Position numbers and translations under genes: made by a program. Positions 45,280-53,571 of a stretch of DNA of 56,469 nt are shown one piece after another. Under the pieces are notes generated by a model. That model searched no databases and had not been told where the DNA came from. It saw only the letters and a list, made by a program, of their open reading frames with translations. The number at the start of each line of letters is the position of its first letter. The first letter of the stretch is position 1. Source of the stretch: Candidatus Limosilactobacillus intestinigallinarum (lineage in GTDB: Bacteria > Bacillota > Bacilli > Lactobacillales > Lactobacillaceae); contig DXAA01000012.1 in NCBI GenBank assembly GCA_019117285.1, forward strand, positions 1 to 56,469, read 5' to 3'.

Positions 45280-46164
45280 ATGGAAACAAGAATATTGCGT
45301 TACTTTTTGGTCGTCGCTAAGCAGGGGACGATCTCGGCGGCGGCACGGGAATTACACATCTCCCAGCCAACTCTCAGCCGGCAGATTCAACAACTCGAAT
45401 CCCAGCTCAACACACCGCTATTTATCAGGGCGAGTCGGCACATGTATCTCACCAAGGCGGGCAGTGCCTATGAGGAGAAGGTACGTCGGATCCTGACGGA
45501 ACTGGATCAGGCCAATGAACTGGTCGCCACGATCAGTAATGATGATTTGACCGGCACGATTCGCATCGGTTGCGTGGAATCGGAGGTCACCAAGATATTG
45601 GTGCCGGCGCTGACGGCCTTTCACCAACGGTACCCGCACGTTCGTTACGAATTCTACGATGCTGATGGTGAAGATATCCAGGAACGACTGGATCAGGGCA
45701 TCCTGGAGTTAGGGATGGTTTCCGCGCCGATTAGTACGGTCAAATACCACACCCTCAAGCTGCCGGTTCAGGATCGCTGGGGCCTGTTGGTCAGACCCGA
45801 TAGTGAACTGGCCCGCCACCGGGTCATTACCGTCAGGGACCTCGTGACCGTGCCCCTGATCATCCCCCACCGGGCGCTGTTTTACAATGACCTGAATGAG
45901 CTGGTGCAGGGCCGGCAGTTAAACATCGTGGCGGAGTCGAACCTGCTGACCAACGTCTGTTACCTTGCCCAGGCCGGCGTTGGCAACGTGGTTTGCATCG
46001 AGGGCGCCCCACGACCGGCCACCACCAACCTGAAGTTTATCCCGTTTGCTCCCGAACGTCGCCAGGAGCAATTCCTCATCTGGCCTAAGGGCACGACGAT
46101 GACTGAAGCAACACGAAAGTTTGTTAGCCAGTTTCGCCAAGAAATTGATGCCCAAAGTGAGTAG
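45280..46164 (+). CDS. LysR family transcriptional regulator
   Basis: 294 residues. Helix-turn-helix ILRYFLVVAKQGTISAAARELHISQPTLSRQIQQLESQLNTPLF, then a full effector domain starting GTIRIGCVESEVTKILVPAL and ending with WPKGTTMTEATRKFVSQF. Same-strand position inside the reductase cluster suggests it controls the 46234-49553 genes; the inducer is unknown. Confidence 0.88.
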   Translation: METRILRYFLVVAKQGTISAAARELHISQPTLSRQIQQLESQLNTPLFIRASRHMYLTKAGSAYEEKVRRILTELDQANELVATISNDDLTGTIRIGCVESEVTKILVPALTAFHQRYPHVRYEFYDADGEDIQERLDQGILELGMVSAPISTVKYHTLKLPVQDRWGLLVRPDSELARHRVITVRDLVTVPLIIPHRALFYNDLNELVQGRQLNIVAESNLLTNVCYLAQAGVGNVVCIEGAPRPATTNLKFIPFAPERRQEQFLIWPKGTTMTEATRKFVSQFRQEIDAQSE

Positions 46165-46233
46165 ATAAGTACTAATTATAGGTAATTTACATCTGTGCTT
46201 GATCATTCCATAATTGAGGCGAGGAAGTGATGG

Positions 46234-47241
46234 ATGATGAAGTATAGTCATATTCCAACGACGGATATTAAGATCTCAAAACTGGCGGTTGGTGGGATGA
46301 GCTTCGGCAAGCCGGCCATGAAGACCTACCGCTGGATCCTCGACGAAGGGCAGACTGATCGGGTGGTGCAGCACGCCCTGAGTCTCGGGATCAACTTTTT
46401 TGATACGGCCAACGTATACGGGATGGGGACCAGTGAAGAGTACATCGGTAACTCACTGCGAAAGCACCAGGTGCCGCGTGACCAGGTGGTCCTGGCCAGC
46501 AAGGTTTACTTCAACGATGGCCGCCTCTCCAAGGAAGCGATCAACCGGGAGATCGATGGCACCCTGCAGCGGCTCGGCACCGACTACCTGGACCTCTACA
46601 TCATTCACCGTTTTGACTACGACCACCCGATCGAAGAGACGATGGCGGCCCTGGACAACCTGATCAAGGAAGGCAAGGTTCGGGCGATCGGCGCCTCGGC
46701 CATGTACGGTTACCAGTTCCAGAACATGCAACACGTGGCCGAACAAAATGGCTGGCACCGGTTTGTTGCGATGGAGAACCACTACAACCTGCTTTACCGT
46801 GAGGACGAGCGGGAACTGATCCCGATCTGTAAGCAGGATGAGGTGATGCTGATGCCGTATAGTCCGCTGGCCAGCGGTCACCTGACCCGGCCAACCTGGG
46901 AGGGGCACTCCAAGCGCAACGCGACGGATACCTCACAACGGGCCAAGTACGACCACGCCAAACAACAGGACATGCCAATCGTGGAGCGGGTTGCCGAAGT
47001 GGCCGCTCAGCACCACGTCAAGATGTCGCAAATTGCCCTGGCTTGGCAATGGGCCAAGGGGATCACGGCGCCGATCGTCGGGGCCACCAAGACCCAGTAC
47101 CTGGACGATGCTGCCAAGGCCGTCGACATTGAACTAACCCCCGCTGAGGTGAAGTACCTCGATGAACCGTACACGGCCCATGAGATCGTCGGCGCTCTCA
47201 ACCAGAACCCGGTGGGGATGCTGCCCAAGGACGTTAAGTGA
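46234..47241 (+). CDS. Aldo/keto reductase (YdjG/Tas-like)
   Basis: 335 residues, the longer AKR class. Tetrad: Asp and Tyr in NFFDTANVYGMGTSEEYIG, Lys in VVLASKVYFNDGR, His in DLYIIHRFDYDHP. C-terminal cofactor region KGITAPIVGATKTQYLDDAAKA. It overlaps the next gene's frame only at a non-preferred GTG. Confidence 0.89.
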   Translation: MMKYSHIPTTDIKISKLAVGGMSFGKPAMKTYRWILDEGQTDRVVQHALSLGINFFDTANVYGMGTSEEYIGNSLRKHQVPRDQVVLASKVYFNDGRLSKEAINREIDGTLQRLGTDYLDLYIIHRFDYDHPIEETMAALDNLIKEGKVRAIGASAMYGYQFQNMQHVAEQNGWHRFVAMENHYNLLYREDERELIPICKQDEVMLMPYSPLASGHLTRPTWEGHSKRNATDTSQRAKYDHAKQQDMPIVERVAEVAAQHHVKMSQIALAWQWAKGITAPIVGATKTQYLDDAAKAVDIELTPAEVKYLDEPYTAHEIVGALNQNPVGMLPKDVK

Positions 47242-47255
47242 GGGAAGTGCGAGCG

Positions 47256-48116
47256 ATGCAGATGGTTAAACTCAATAACGGGATCACGATGCCACAGCTG
47301 GGCTTTGGCGTCTTCCAGATGGACGACTTAGACGAATGCTACCGCGCCGTGACCGCCGCAATTAGGGCCGGTTATCGCCTGTTTGATACGGCGGCGGCAT
47401 ACGGAAACGAGGCCGCTGTCGGTAGGGCGATTCGGGATAGTGGCATTCCCCGTGACCAGTTCTTCGTTACCTCGAAGATGTGGATCCCAGATTATCAGGG
47501 AACCAAACCGCAAGCGGCGATTGACCAGTCCCTGACCAAGCTGGGCCTGGATTACATTGACCTCTATTTGATCCATATGCCCTATGGGGATGTCTTCAAT
47601 GCCTGGCGGGCGATGGAAAAGGCCTATCAGACTGGTAAGCTCCGGGCAATCGGCGTTTCCAACTTCTCGCCGGATCAGGTGACCAACTTAACGCTTTTCA
47701 ATAGTGTCAACCCAGCGATCAATCAATTAGAGATTAACCCCTGGAACCAGCAGCAAGCGAACCTGGCCTTCAATCAAAAGCAAGGCATTCAGCTTGAGGC
47801 CTGGGCACCGTTTGCGGAGGGAAAAGATCAGATATTTACGAATGTGATTCTAAGGACGGTTGCCCAGGCGCATCACAAGACGACTGGTCAGGTCATCCTC
47901 CGCTGGTTACTGCAACGTGGCATTGTGGTTATCCCGAAGAGTGTTCACCAGGACCGGATTCAAGAGAATATTGACGTCTTTGATTTCTCCCTGTCGGAAA
48001 CCGAGATGCAGCTGATTGGGGAACTCGATCGGCACCGCAGCCAGTTCTTTGATCCACATGACCCGGCAGCGATCGAAACAATCGTGAAGGGCGGTCGCCC
48101 GGGAGCAAATCACTAG
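47256..48116 (+). CDS. Aldo/keto reductase (AKR5 type)
   Basis: About 286 residues. Tetrad: Asp and Tyr in YRLFDTAAAYGNEAAVGRAI, Lys in VTSKMWIPD, His in DLYLIHMPYGDVF. MVKLNNGITMPQLGFGVFQM is the family opening. C-terminal IPKSVHQDRIQENIDVFDF is nearly the same as in the 40353 gene. ATG 47256 has GGGAAGTG upstream; GTG 47238 overlaps the preceding stop. Confidence 0.89.
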   Translation: MQMVKLNNGITMPQLGFGVFQMDDLDECYRAVTAAIRAGYRLFDTAAAYGNEAAVGRAIRDSGIPRDQFFVTSKMWIPDYQGTKPQAAIDQSLTKLGLDYIDLYLIHMPYGDVFNAWRAMEKAYQTGKLRAIGVSNFSPDQVTNLTLFNSVNPAINQLEINPWNQQQANLAFNQKQGIQLEAWAPFAEGKDQIFTNVILRTVAQAHHKTTGQVILRWLLQRGIVVIPKSVHQDRIQENIDVFDFSLSETEMQLIGELDRHRSQFFDPHDPAAIETIVKGGRPGANH

Positions 48117-48143
48117 AATGGGTAAAGTGAAGGAGGCAGATCG

Positions 48144-48476
48144 ATGAGTCTAGTAGTAAACCTGTATTACACCGGCAAGGGCGGCAGCGCCAAGCGCTTC
48201 GCCGCGGCGATGGAAAGCACCGGTGTGGCCCAACGGATTCGTAATGAACCGGGCAACGAACGTTATGATTATTTTCAACCACTGAATGATCCCGAGACGA
48301 TCCTCCTGATTGATCAGTGGCAAGACCAGCAAGCCCTGGATGCCCACCACGCATCCCCAATGATGCAGGAGCTCGCTGACCTGCGGGAAAAGTACGACCT
48401 GCACATGAAGGTGGAGCGTTACGTCACCGATGAGCAGGGGATGCCAGCGGGTGATCAGAAATTCATCCGTAAATGA
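48144..48476 (+). CDS. Putative quinol monooxygenase (ABM fold)
   Basis: 110 residues with the ferredoxin-like dimeric barrel pattern: SLVVNLYYTGKGGSAKRFAAAM, then YFQPLNDPETILLIDQWQDQQALDAHHASPMMQELADLREKY, with the conserved W-x-D/H-x-x-H region. Related YgiN-type proteins act on quinols or remove reactive carbonyls. Ribosome site GAAGGAGG. Confidence 0.82.
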   Translation: MSLVVNLYYTGKGGSAKRFAAAMESTGVAQRIRNEPGNERYDYFQPLNDPETILLIDQWQDQQALDAHHASPMMQELADLREKYDLHMKVERYVTDEQGMPAGDQKFIRK

Positions 48477-48503
48477 ATTATTAATGAAAGGAGTCGTTTC
48501 ATT

Positions 48504-49553
48504 ATGAAAGCAACTGTATATGAAAAACCGGGCGATGTTGAACTTAAAGAGGTTCCGAAGCCGGAAATAAAGACGGCCAATGACGCCATCATCAAGGTTG
48601 TTCGGGCCTGTGTCTGTGGGTCGGACCTATGGTTTTACCGTGGTATCCATGAATTCTACCGTCCAGGAACGGTGGTTGGCCACGAGGCAATCGGTATCGT
48701 GGATTCGGTTGGTGAAAACGTCAAGAACGTTAAACCGGGCGACTTTGTCATCGTACCGTTTACCCATGGCTGTGGGCACTGTGTTGCCTGCAAGAATGGC
48801 TTTGACAGCAACTGCCTTAACAGCAACTTCGCCAGTGGTATCACCACCGGTTACCAGGCGGAATACCTGCGGACGGAGAATGCCAGCTGGGCGTTGGTAA
48901 AGATCCCCGGTCAACCAAAAGACTATTCCGATGCACAGTTGAATGACCTCTTGACGCTGGCCGACGTGATGGCAACTGGTTACCACGCTGCTGCCAGTGC
49001 CGAGGTCAAGGACGGTGAGACCGTGGCTGTTATTGGTGACGGTGCGGTTGGCCTCTGTGGTGTCATCGGTGCCAAGTTGCGCGGTGCCAAGCGGATCATC
49101 CTCTTGAGTCACCATGATGATCGGGCAAAGCTAGGCCGTGAATTTGGCGCCACGGACATCGTTTCCAGCAAGGGTGACCAGGCCGTTAAGGACGTCTTAG
49201 CACTGACCGAGGAAAACGCCGGGGTTGACGCCGTGCTTGAATGCGTGGGGGCAACGAGTGCCATCGAGCAGGCGGGCCAGATTGCCCGTCCAGGGGCAGT
49301 GATTGGCCGGGTTGGTGTTCCCGAAACGGAGCCTAAGGCCAACCAGCTCTTTGGTAACAACATTGGCCTTCGTGGGGGAACGGCGCCGGTAACCACTTAC
49401 GATCGGCAGGTATTACTTGATGCCGTTCTAAATGGCAAGATCCACCCCGGAAAGGTATTCACGAAGCGGTTCAAGCTTGATGAAATTAAGCAGGCTTATG
49501 AAGCAATGGATAAGCGGCAAGCAATCAAGTCACTGGTAATCGTGAGTGAATAA
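48504..49553 (+). CDS. Zinc-dependent alcohol dehydrogenase-like protein
   Basis: 349 residues, paralogue of the gene at 27113. Zinc ligands: ACVCGSDLWFYRG, GHEAIGIVDSVG and the structural loop GCGHCVACKNGFDSNC. The cofactor turn is VIGDGAVGLCGVIGAK. DNA around the cofactor site is almost identical to the other copy, while flanks differ more. Last gene of the cluster before a terminator. GAAAGGAG precedes ATG. Confidence 0.9.
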   Translation: MKATVYEKPGDVELKEVPKPEIKTANDAIIKVVRACVCGSDLWFYRGIHEFYRPGTVVGHEAIGIVDSVGENVKNVKPGDFVIVPFTHGCGHCVACKNGFDSNCLNSNFASGITTGYQAEYLRTENASWALVKIPGQPKDYSDAQLNDLLTLADVMATGYHAAASAEVKDGETVAVIGDGAVGLCGVIGAKLRGAKRIILLSHHDDRAKLGREFGATDIVSSKGDQAVKDVLALTEENAGVDAVLECVGATSAIEQAGQIARPGAVIGRVGVPETEPKANQLFGNNIGLRGGTAPVTTYDRQVLLDAVLNGKIHPGKVFTKRFKLDEIKQAYEAMDKRQAIKSLVIVSE

Positions 49554-49582
49554 ATCGCCAAATCAACTACTTGTATTAGGTC

Positions 49583-49619
49583 AAATAGAGACTGAGTTAA
49601 CGCCCAGTCTCTATTTTAA
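49583..49619 (+). terminator. Terminator after the alcohol dehydrogenase gene
   Basis: AAATAGAGACTG and CAGTCTCTATTT pair around ten bases, followed by TAAAT. Confidence 0.85.
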
Positions 49620-49742
49620 ATACTTAAATTCAGCTCGCCGATAAGGACGGGAGCTAGCTTAACTATTCTAAAATGAAGGAGTAAGTCTTCGATGAACAAT
49701 CAAGATAACAGTTTGATAAGTGACCCGAAAGGTAAGGTTTTT

Positions 49743-51198
49743 GAAAATGGGCAAAGAAACACGTTCTTTTAAGGACGTGATGAATTGCCTAGTTTTTTTA
49801 GCTTTTAGCCGAACATATGTTTTAGGATATGATATAATATACTTAACAGAAAGATTGGTGCTCAGATATTAATTAGCTTTGTTGACTGACCGCTGATGAA
49901 GGAATGGTGGTAGAAATGGTGCAGATCATAAAAGGCATTAAACTCCGCCTATATCCCAATGCCCAGCAAAGGGAACAACTGTGGCAGATGTTTGGTAATG
50001 ATCGCTTTGTTTGGAACCAAATGCTGGCGATGGCGAAGGAACGTTATCAAAATAATCCCAGCAGTCACTTTGTCAATGAATATGGCATGAATTACCTATT
50101 AAAAAGACTCAAGCAGGAATATCCATTCCTTAGGACTAGTGACGCAACTAGCTTCCTGGTGGTCAATCATAACCTTGCCCAGGCGTTTAAAATGCTTTTT
50201 AGGCACCAGGGCGGTTACCCGCGATTTAAATCGCGTCGTGCTATTCGGCAGGCTTATACGGGACGATCAGTTTGTCGGGTGCTTGCTAAGCGGCGAGTGA
50301 GATTACCTAAGCTAGGGAGCATTCGGACCAGTAAGACGACCCGGTTAGTTAATGGCAAAATCAAGTGCTATACGGTTTGTTTTGAGCCCACTGGTCGTTA
50401 CTATCTGTCATTACAAGTGGCATTTGGGGCTCCCGAACATTTAAGTAAGACAGGAAAAGCGGTCGGCATTGATGTTGGGATCGCTGATCTAGCCATTAGT
50501 TCTGATGGGATTAAGTACGGAACCTTTAACGCTAAATGGGCGGAAAAACAAGCAGCAAAATGGCAAAGTATGTATGCCAAACGGAAACATCAAGCGACGG
50601 TTGCCGTCCGTCAATGGAACCATTACCATAAAACGGTGAAAAAAGAATTGGATGATTACCAGAACTGGCAACGAGCCCAACAACAAAAGGCCCGCTACCA
50701 AACAAAGATAGCGAACCAACGGAAAGATTATTTGCATAAACTGACAACGGCCTTGGTTAAGCAATACGACCTAATCGTCATTGAAGATTTGAAAGCCAAG
50801 AATCTTCAGAAGAACCATTGTCTAGCTAAGGCCATTGCGAACGCTAGCTGGTATCAATTCCGGACCATGTTAGCATACAAGTGCACCTGGTATGGTAAAC
50901 GCTTAGTAGAGGTTAGACCAAACTATACTAGTCAGGTTTGTAGCCACTGTGGTTACCATAGCGGACCAAAGCCGTTACAAGTTCGTGAATGGACGTGCCC
51001 AAATTGTGGTACCCATCACGATCGGGATATTAATGCGGCAGTTAATATCTTACGTAAAGGATTAAAAGTCGTTGGCTAGGGACTAGCCGTGGTAAAAGAG
51101 TGGCGTTCTGTAAGTTGGGTATCCTGAACACAGGTGTAATATCCTAAATACTACCCCATGTTCCCAGAAGCTCAGTCATTGATGGCCGAGTAGTTCAC
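49743..51198 (+). mobile_element. tnpB-only IS200/IS605-type element, copy 2
   Basis: 1456 bases, from GAAAATGGGC to GTAGTTCAC, with tnpB only. Left subterminal hairpin CACGTTCTTTTAAGGACGTG and right hairpin around CTCAGTCATTGATGGCCGAG. The element lies 3' of TTTTT (49738-49742), as does copy 1, and makes no target duplication, which fits single-strand transposition of this family. The restored host frame verifies both borders. Confidence 0.85.
49916..51079 (+). CDS. tnpB: RNA-guided endonuclease TnpB, copy 2
   Basis: About 387 residues, same plan as copy 1: RuvC Asp in AVGIDVGIADLAIS, Glu in [12 protein letters not shown], zinc ribbon CSHCGYHSG...CPNCG, final Asp in [16 protein letters not shown]. 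All catalytic residues intact. It cuts DNA next to a target-adjacent motif under guidance of RNA from the element's right end. ATG 49916 is preferred, because GGTGG is spaced five bases; ATG 49904 abuts AAGGA. Confidence 0.9.
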   Translation: MVQIIKGIKLRLYPNAQQREQLWQMFGNDRFVWNQMLAMAKERYQNNPSSHFVNEYGMNYLLKRLKQEYPFLRTSDATSFLVVNHNLAQAFKMLFRHQGGYPRFKSRRAIRQAYTGRSVCRVLAKRRVRLPKLGSIRTSKTTRLVNGKIKCYTVCFEPTGRYYLSLQVAFGAPEHLSKTGKAVGIDVGIADLAISSDGIKYGTFNAKWAEKQAAKWQSMYAKRKHQATVAVRQWNHYHKTVKKELDDYQNWQRAQQQKARYQTKIANQRKDYLHKLTTALVKQYDLIVIEDLKAKNLQKNHCLAKAIANASWYQFRTMLAYKCTWYGKRLVEVRPNYTSQVCSHCGYHSGPKPLQVREWTCPNCGTHHDRDINAAVNILRKGLKVVG

Positions 51199-51218
51199 AA
51201 GTCGATGCAGGACGAATA
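51080..51218 (+). ncRNA. Predicted reRNA (omega RNA) of tnpB copy 2
   Basis: Runs from the tnpB end through the right-end stem (CTCAGTCATTGATGGCCGAG) to the border GTTCAC at 51198; adjoining guide bases would begin AAGTCGATGCAGGACG. Differences from the copy 1 right end preserve base pairing only in part (GACTGAG against GACCGAG). Inferred from known TnpB systems. Confidence 0.45.
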
Positions 51219-51363
51219 CGATGTTTTGACCCAAGAGAAGAAGCGTCGGCTGACTATGACTAACGAAAAGTAATAATACGGCTCTGCCAACCGAATCACG
51301 GTTGGCCGGGACGATTGGGAACCGATCTTATCCATTCATAAATAGTAAATGTAATTACCGAGC

Positions 51364-51412
51364 AAAATAGCCTGCTCTAGCGACTGCAGTGACGCTAGAA
51401 CAGGCTATTTTA
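51364..51412. terminator. Bidirectional terminator before ltrA-like gene
   Basis: AAAATAGCCTG-CTCTAGCG pairs with CGCTAGAA-CAGGCTATTTT around ten bases. Confidence 0.85.
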
Positions 51413-51427
51413 TGTTTGTGGGCGACT

Positions 51428-52528
51428 TTAGTTGTTCTTCAACAGGTGGGCGGTAAGGACGGCCGCGTTCAGGAGGGTGACGATCGCGACGGTGGCCGTG
51501 AAAATTGCAAACGTCGGCCGGGCAAGGGCAATCACGAACCCCGCCACGGTGGTTGCGGCGAAGCAGGCCATCACCGGCTTAGTGATGACAATCCGGTTGT
51601 AGTGGTTGGCAATCACCAGCCCGATGTAGAACAGGCCGAGTCCACCGAAGAGGCAGGCGGCGGTGAAGAGTGGCTGGGCATTCTCCTCACTGATGAACTT
51701 CAGGGCCACCGTGAACAGGCTGATGCCAAAGAGGATGAAGTAGTGGAGGTAGATCATCAGATTGCCGGTTTCCTTAGTATGGTGTTCGTCAATGAGGTGG
51801 TCAAACTCAACGATGTAGGTGAAAAAGAGGTTGACCACGCTGACGAAGATGAGGATGGAAAAGATCGACAAGTTGGCCTGGGTGAAGTAGTCCGCAATCC
51901 CCACGATGGTTTCGCCAAACATCAGGATGATCAGGGCCGTCAGCCGCTCCAGGAGGTGGGAGAAGATGATCGGGCGGTGCCGGGTGTACTTCCCGGTGAA
52001 GGCCGGCCCAATCCAGGAGACAATGATCCCAATCAAGGCGATGGTGATGCCGACGCCATTGGGGGAGAGTCCCCCGATCAAAAGGGCGACCGTGCGCAGG
52101 CCGAGGATCAGCGCAAACGTCCGGGAGATCTGGCGGTCAACCTGATCCCGGGCCTGATGGTAGACAATCAGGTACTGGAGACACAGGGTTAGCGAGAGCA
52201 GGCCGGCCGCCGTGAAGAAGGTCGCCAGGTGCCGGTCAAAGGTGGCCGTGAAGGCGTTGGACATGTAGAGGACAATCGCCATGTCGACAAACGAGAAGCT
52301 GATGTTGGTCCACGACGACTTTCCGTAACGGTTGGTGAAGACCATCTGGACCATCCAGGAATTGATGAAGACGATCACGACCAGGGCAAAGATGGCCAGG
52401 GTCACCGGGCTGACGATCCCGTGCTGGAGGTGGTGGATCAGACCGGTGGCCCGGGAGATCATGTAGACGAAGACCAGGTCATAGAACAGTTCGACCAATG
52501 ATACGCGTTTGGTTAAGACGTTATCCAT
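51428..52528 (-). CDS. Low temperature requirement A (LtrA) family membrane protein
   Basis: 366 residues with about ten hydrophobic segments. N-terminal family signature VSLVELFYDLVFVYMISRATGLIHHL, with FTNRYGKSSWTNISFSFVDMAIVLYM and IIFSHLLERLTALIILMFGETIVGI further on. LtrA was named for cold growth in Listeria; the molecular function is unknown. Monocistronic by terminator placement. Confidence 0.87.
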   Translation of the reverse strand: MDNVLTKRVSLVELFYDLVFVYMISRATGLIHHLQHGIVSPVTLAIFALVVIVFINSWMVQMVFTNRYGKSSWTNISFSFVDMAIVLYMSNAFTATFDRHLATFFTAAGLLSLTLCLQYLIVYHQARDQVDRQISRTFALILGLRTVALLIGGLSPNGVGITIALIGIIVSWIGPAFTGKYTRHRPIIFSHLLERLTALIILMFGETIVGIADYFTQANLSIFSILIFVSVVNLFFTYIVEFDHLIDEHHTKETGNLMIYLHYFILFGISLFTVALKFISEENAQPLFTAACLFGGLGLFYIGLVIANHYNRIVITKPVMACFAATTVAGFVIALARPTFAIFTATVAIVTLLNAAVLTAHLLKNN

Positions 52529-52835
52529 AATTACAATTCCTTTCTCTTACGGCCACAATACCGTGTACTTCAAGTATTATTCTACCATGGTTAGGCTTCT
52601 TATTCTGGCGAGGACGGGGATAGGGTAACCGTCGTTTACTTATGCTCGCAAAGATTTGAGTGATGATGGGTTTGCACAACTGGATCCATCGATTAGTAAG
52701 ATCACCCACGTCGCACATTATTTAGTTTGAAAGCCAATATTCAAGAGACAGTGATAAGTTACTTTAACTTTAATAAAAAACAAAAATAAAACAAGAAAAA
52801 CTAAAAACCAACAAATCTTTTACTTTGAAAGGCAC
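52529..52835. other. AT-rich intergenic region with a coding relic
   Basis: No intact gene. Between about 52637 and 52730 the plus strand reads YARKDLSDDGFAQLDPSIS and KITHVAHYLV before a stop, without a start or ribosome site, which looks like the tail of a lost gene. The last 80 bases are very A-rich. Confidence 0.4.
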
Positions 52836-52866
52836 CACAACTATGGAGTAAACTATAGGGTGTAAT
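52836..52866 (+). promoter_or_regulatory. Weak MerR-type promoter of the 52876-53528 operon
   Basis: Dyad CTATGGAGTAAACTATAG (52841-52858) with TGTAAT (52861-52866) as -10 and a poor -35 (CACAAC) at 19-base spacing. The geometry equals that of the sites at 38908 and 54356; the poor -35 makes activator dependence plausible. Confidence 0.5.
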
Positions 52867-52875
52867 AATAGTTGG

Positions 52876-53088
52876 ATGGCGATCTCCCACTCATTGAACG
52901 TTGCCAACCACCAGAAGATGTTTAAGGCTCTGTATGACCTAAGTGGGAAGACGGTGCTGTTGGATCTGCTGATCAAGGTTGTTGGTCTGATCCTGTCGAT
53001 GACGATTTACGCCCCGGCCATGCTGTACGCGATCCTGCTGTCGGTTTCGAGTTTTGCAGCCCAGTTGAAGAAAGGACAGATGAATTGA
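52876..53088 (+). CDS. Small membrane protein, possibly a truncated gene
   Basis: 70 residues. A hydrophilic start (AISHSLNVANHQKMFKALYDL) is followed by a hydrophobic stretch (TVLLDLLIKVVGLILSMTIYAPAMLYAILLSVSSFAA) able to cross the membrane once or twice, and a basic tail. No clear ribosome site precedes ATG 52876. It ends overlapping the merR start by one base, so the two are translationally coupled. Family not recognised; may be a leftover of a larger transporter. Confidence 0.5.
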   Translation: MAISHSLNVANHQKMFKALYDLSGKTVLLDLLIKVVGLILSMTIYAPAMLYAILLSVSSFAAQLKKGQMN

Positions 53089-53528
53089 TGGATAACAAGA
53101 CGACGAAAATGTCCTCCAAAGACGTGGCGGACTATTTCGGGGTGACCACCGACACCCTGCGCTTCTACGAGCGGAAGGGGGTCATTCCACCGGTCCACCG
53201 GGATAAGAATGGTTACCGGGTCTACACCGACGTGGAGCTGAATTGGTTATACCTGGTACTCAACCTGAAACGGGCCGGGTTATCATTGGAAAAAATCACG
53301 GAGTTTGCCCAGCTGGCGTTGAGCAAGGGCCAGGATGCCAAGGCGGCGCAAAAACAGCTGCTCCAGGAACAGATCGACGAGGTTGATAAACAGCTGTTTA
53401 ATCTGCAGCAGACGCGCAAGGTCCTGCAGTGGAAGCTGGATACCTTCGACGAGCACCTGGGCCGCATCGACGCCGGAAACCTGGATGCCGTGGACATTCG
53501 CAAGGAATGGCAAGATTACAAAAAATAA
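53088..53528 (+). CDS. MerR family transcriptional regulator (no sensing Cys)
   Basis: 146 residues. Winged helix SSKDVADYFGVTTDTLRFYERKGVIPPVHRDKNGYRVY, linker WLYLVLNLKRAGLSLEKITEFAQ and a long coiled coil (KAAQKQLLQEQIDEVDKQLFNLQQTRKVLQWKLDTFDEHL). The usual Cys at the WxxxVxCLK position is Leu, and the protein has no Cys at all, so it must sense something other than a thiol-reactive compound. Probably controls the divergent promoter pair at 54307-54386. Confidence 0.88.
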   Translation: MDNKTTKMSSKDVADYFGVTTDTLRFYERKGVIPPVHRDKNGYRVYTDVELNWLYLVLNLKRAGLSLEKITEFAQLALSKGQDAKAAQKQLLQEQIDEVDKQLFNLQQTRKVLQWKLDTFDEHLGRIDAGNLDAVDIRKEWQDYKK

Positions 53529-53571
53529 GGGTGAGGACGGAATCATTACGATTCCTGCCTCACCTTTTTTA
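53527..53571. terminator. Bidirectional terminator between merR and hydrolase genes
   Basis: AAGGGTGAGG-GGAATC pairs with GATTCC-CCTCACCTT, followed by TTTTT. Confidence 0.87.

Larger units (their letters stand above)
49692..51273 (+). pseudogene. 41-codon gene interrupted by tnpB copy 2
   Basis: AAGGAG precedes ATG 49692, giving MNNQDNSLISDPKGKVF up to 49742. After the element (49743-51198) the frame resumes as KSMQDEYDVLTQEKKRRLTM and TNEK with TAA at 51271-51273. Removing the element restores one uninterrupted frame, which fixes the insertion point immediately 3' of TTTTT. The protein is small and charged and belongs to no family I recognise. Confidence 0.65.

Noticed and set aside
22939-51198. 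Composite transposon formed by the two tnpB elements
   Set aside because: The elements have no transposase, are inverted, and copy 2 clearly inserted alone because its host frame rejoins exactly.
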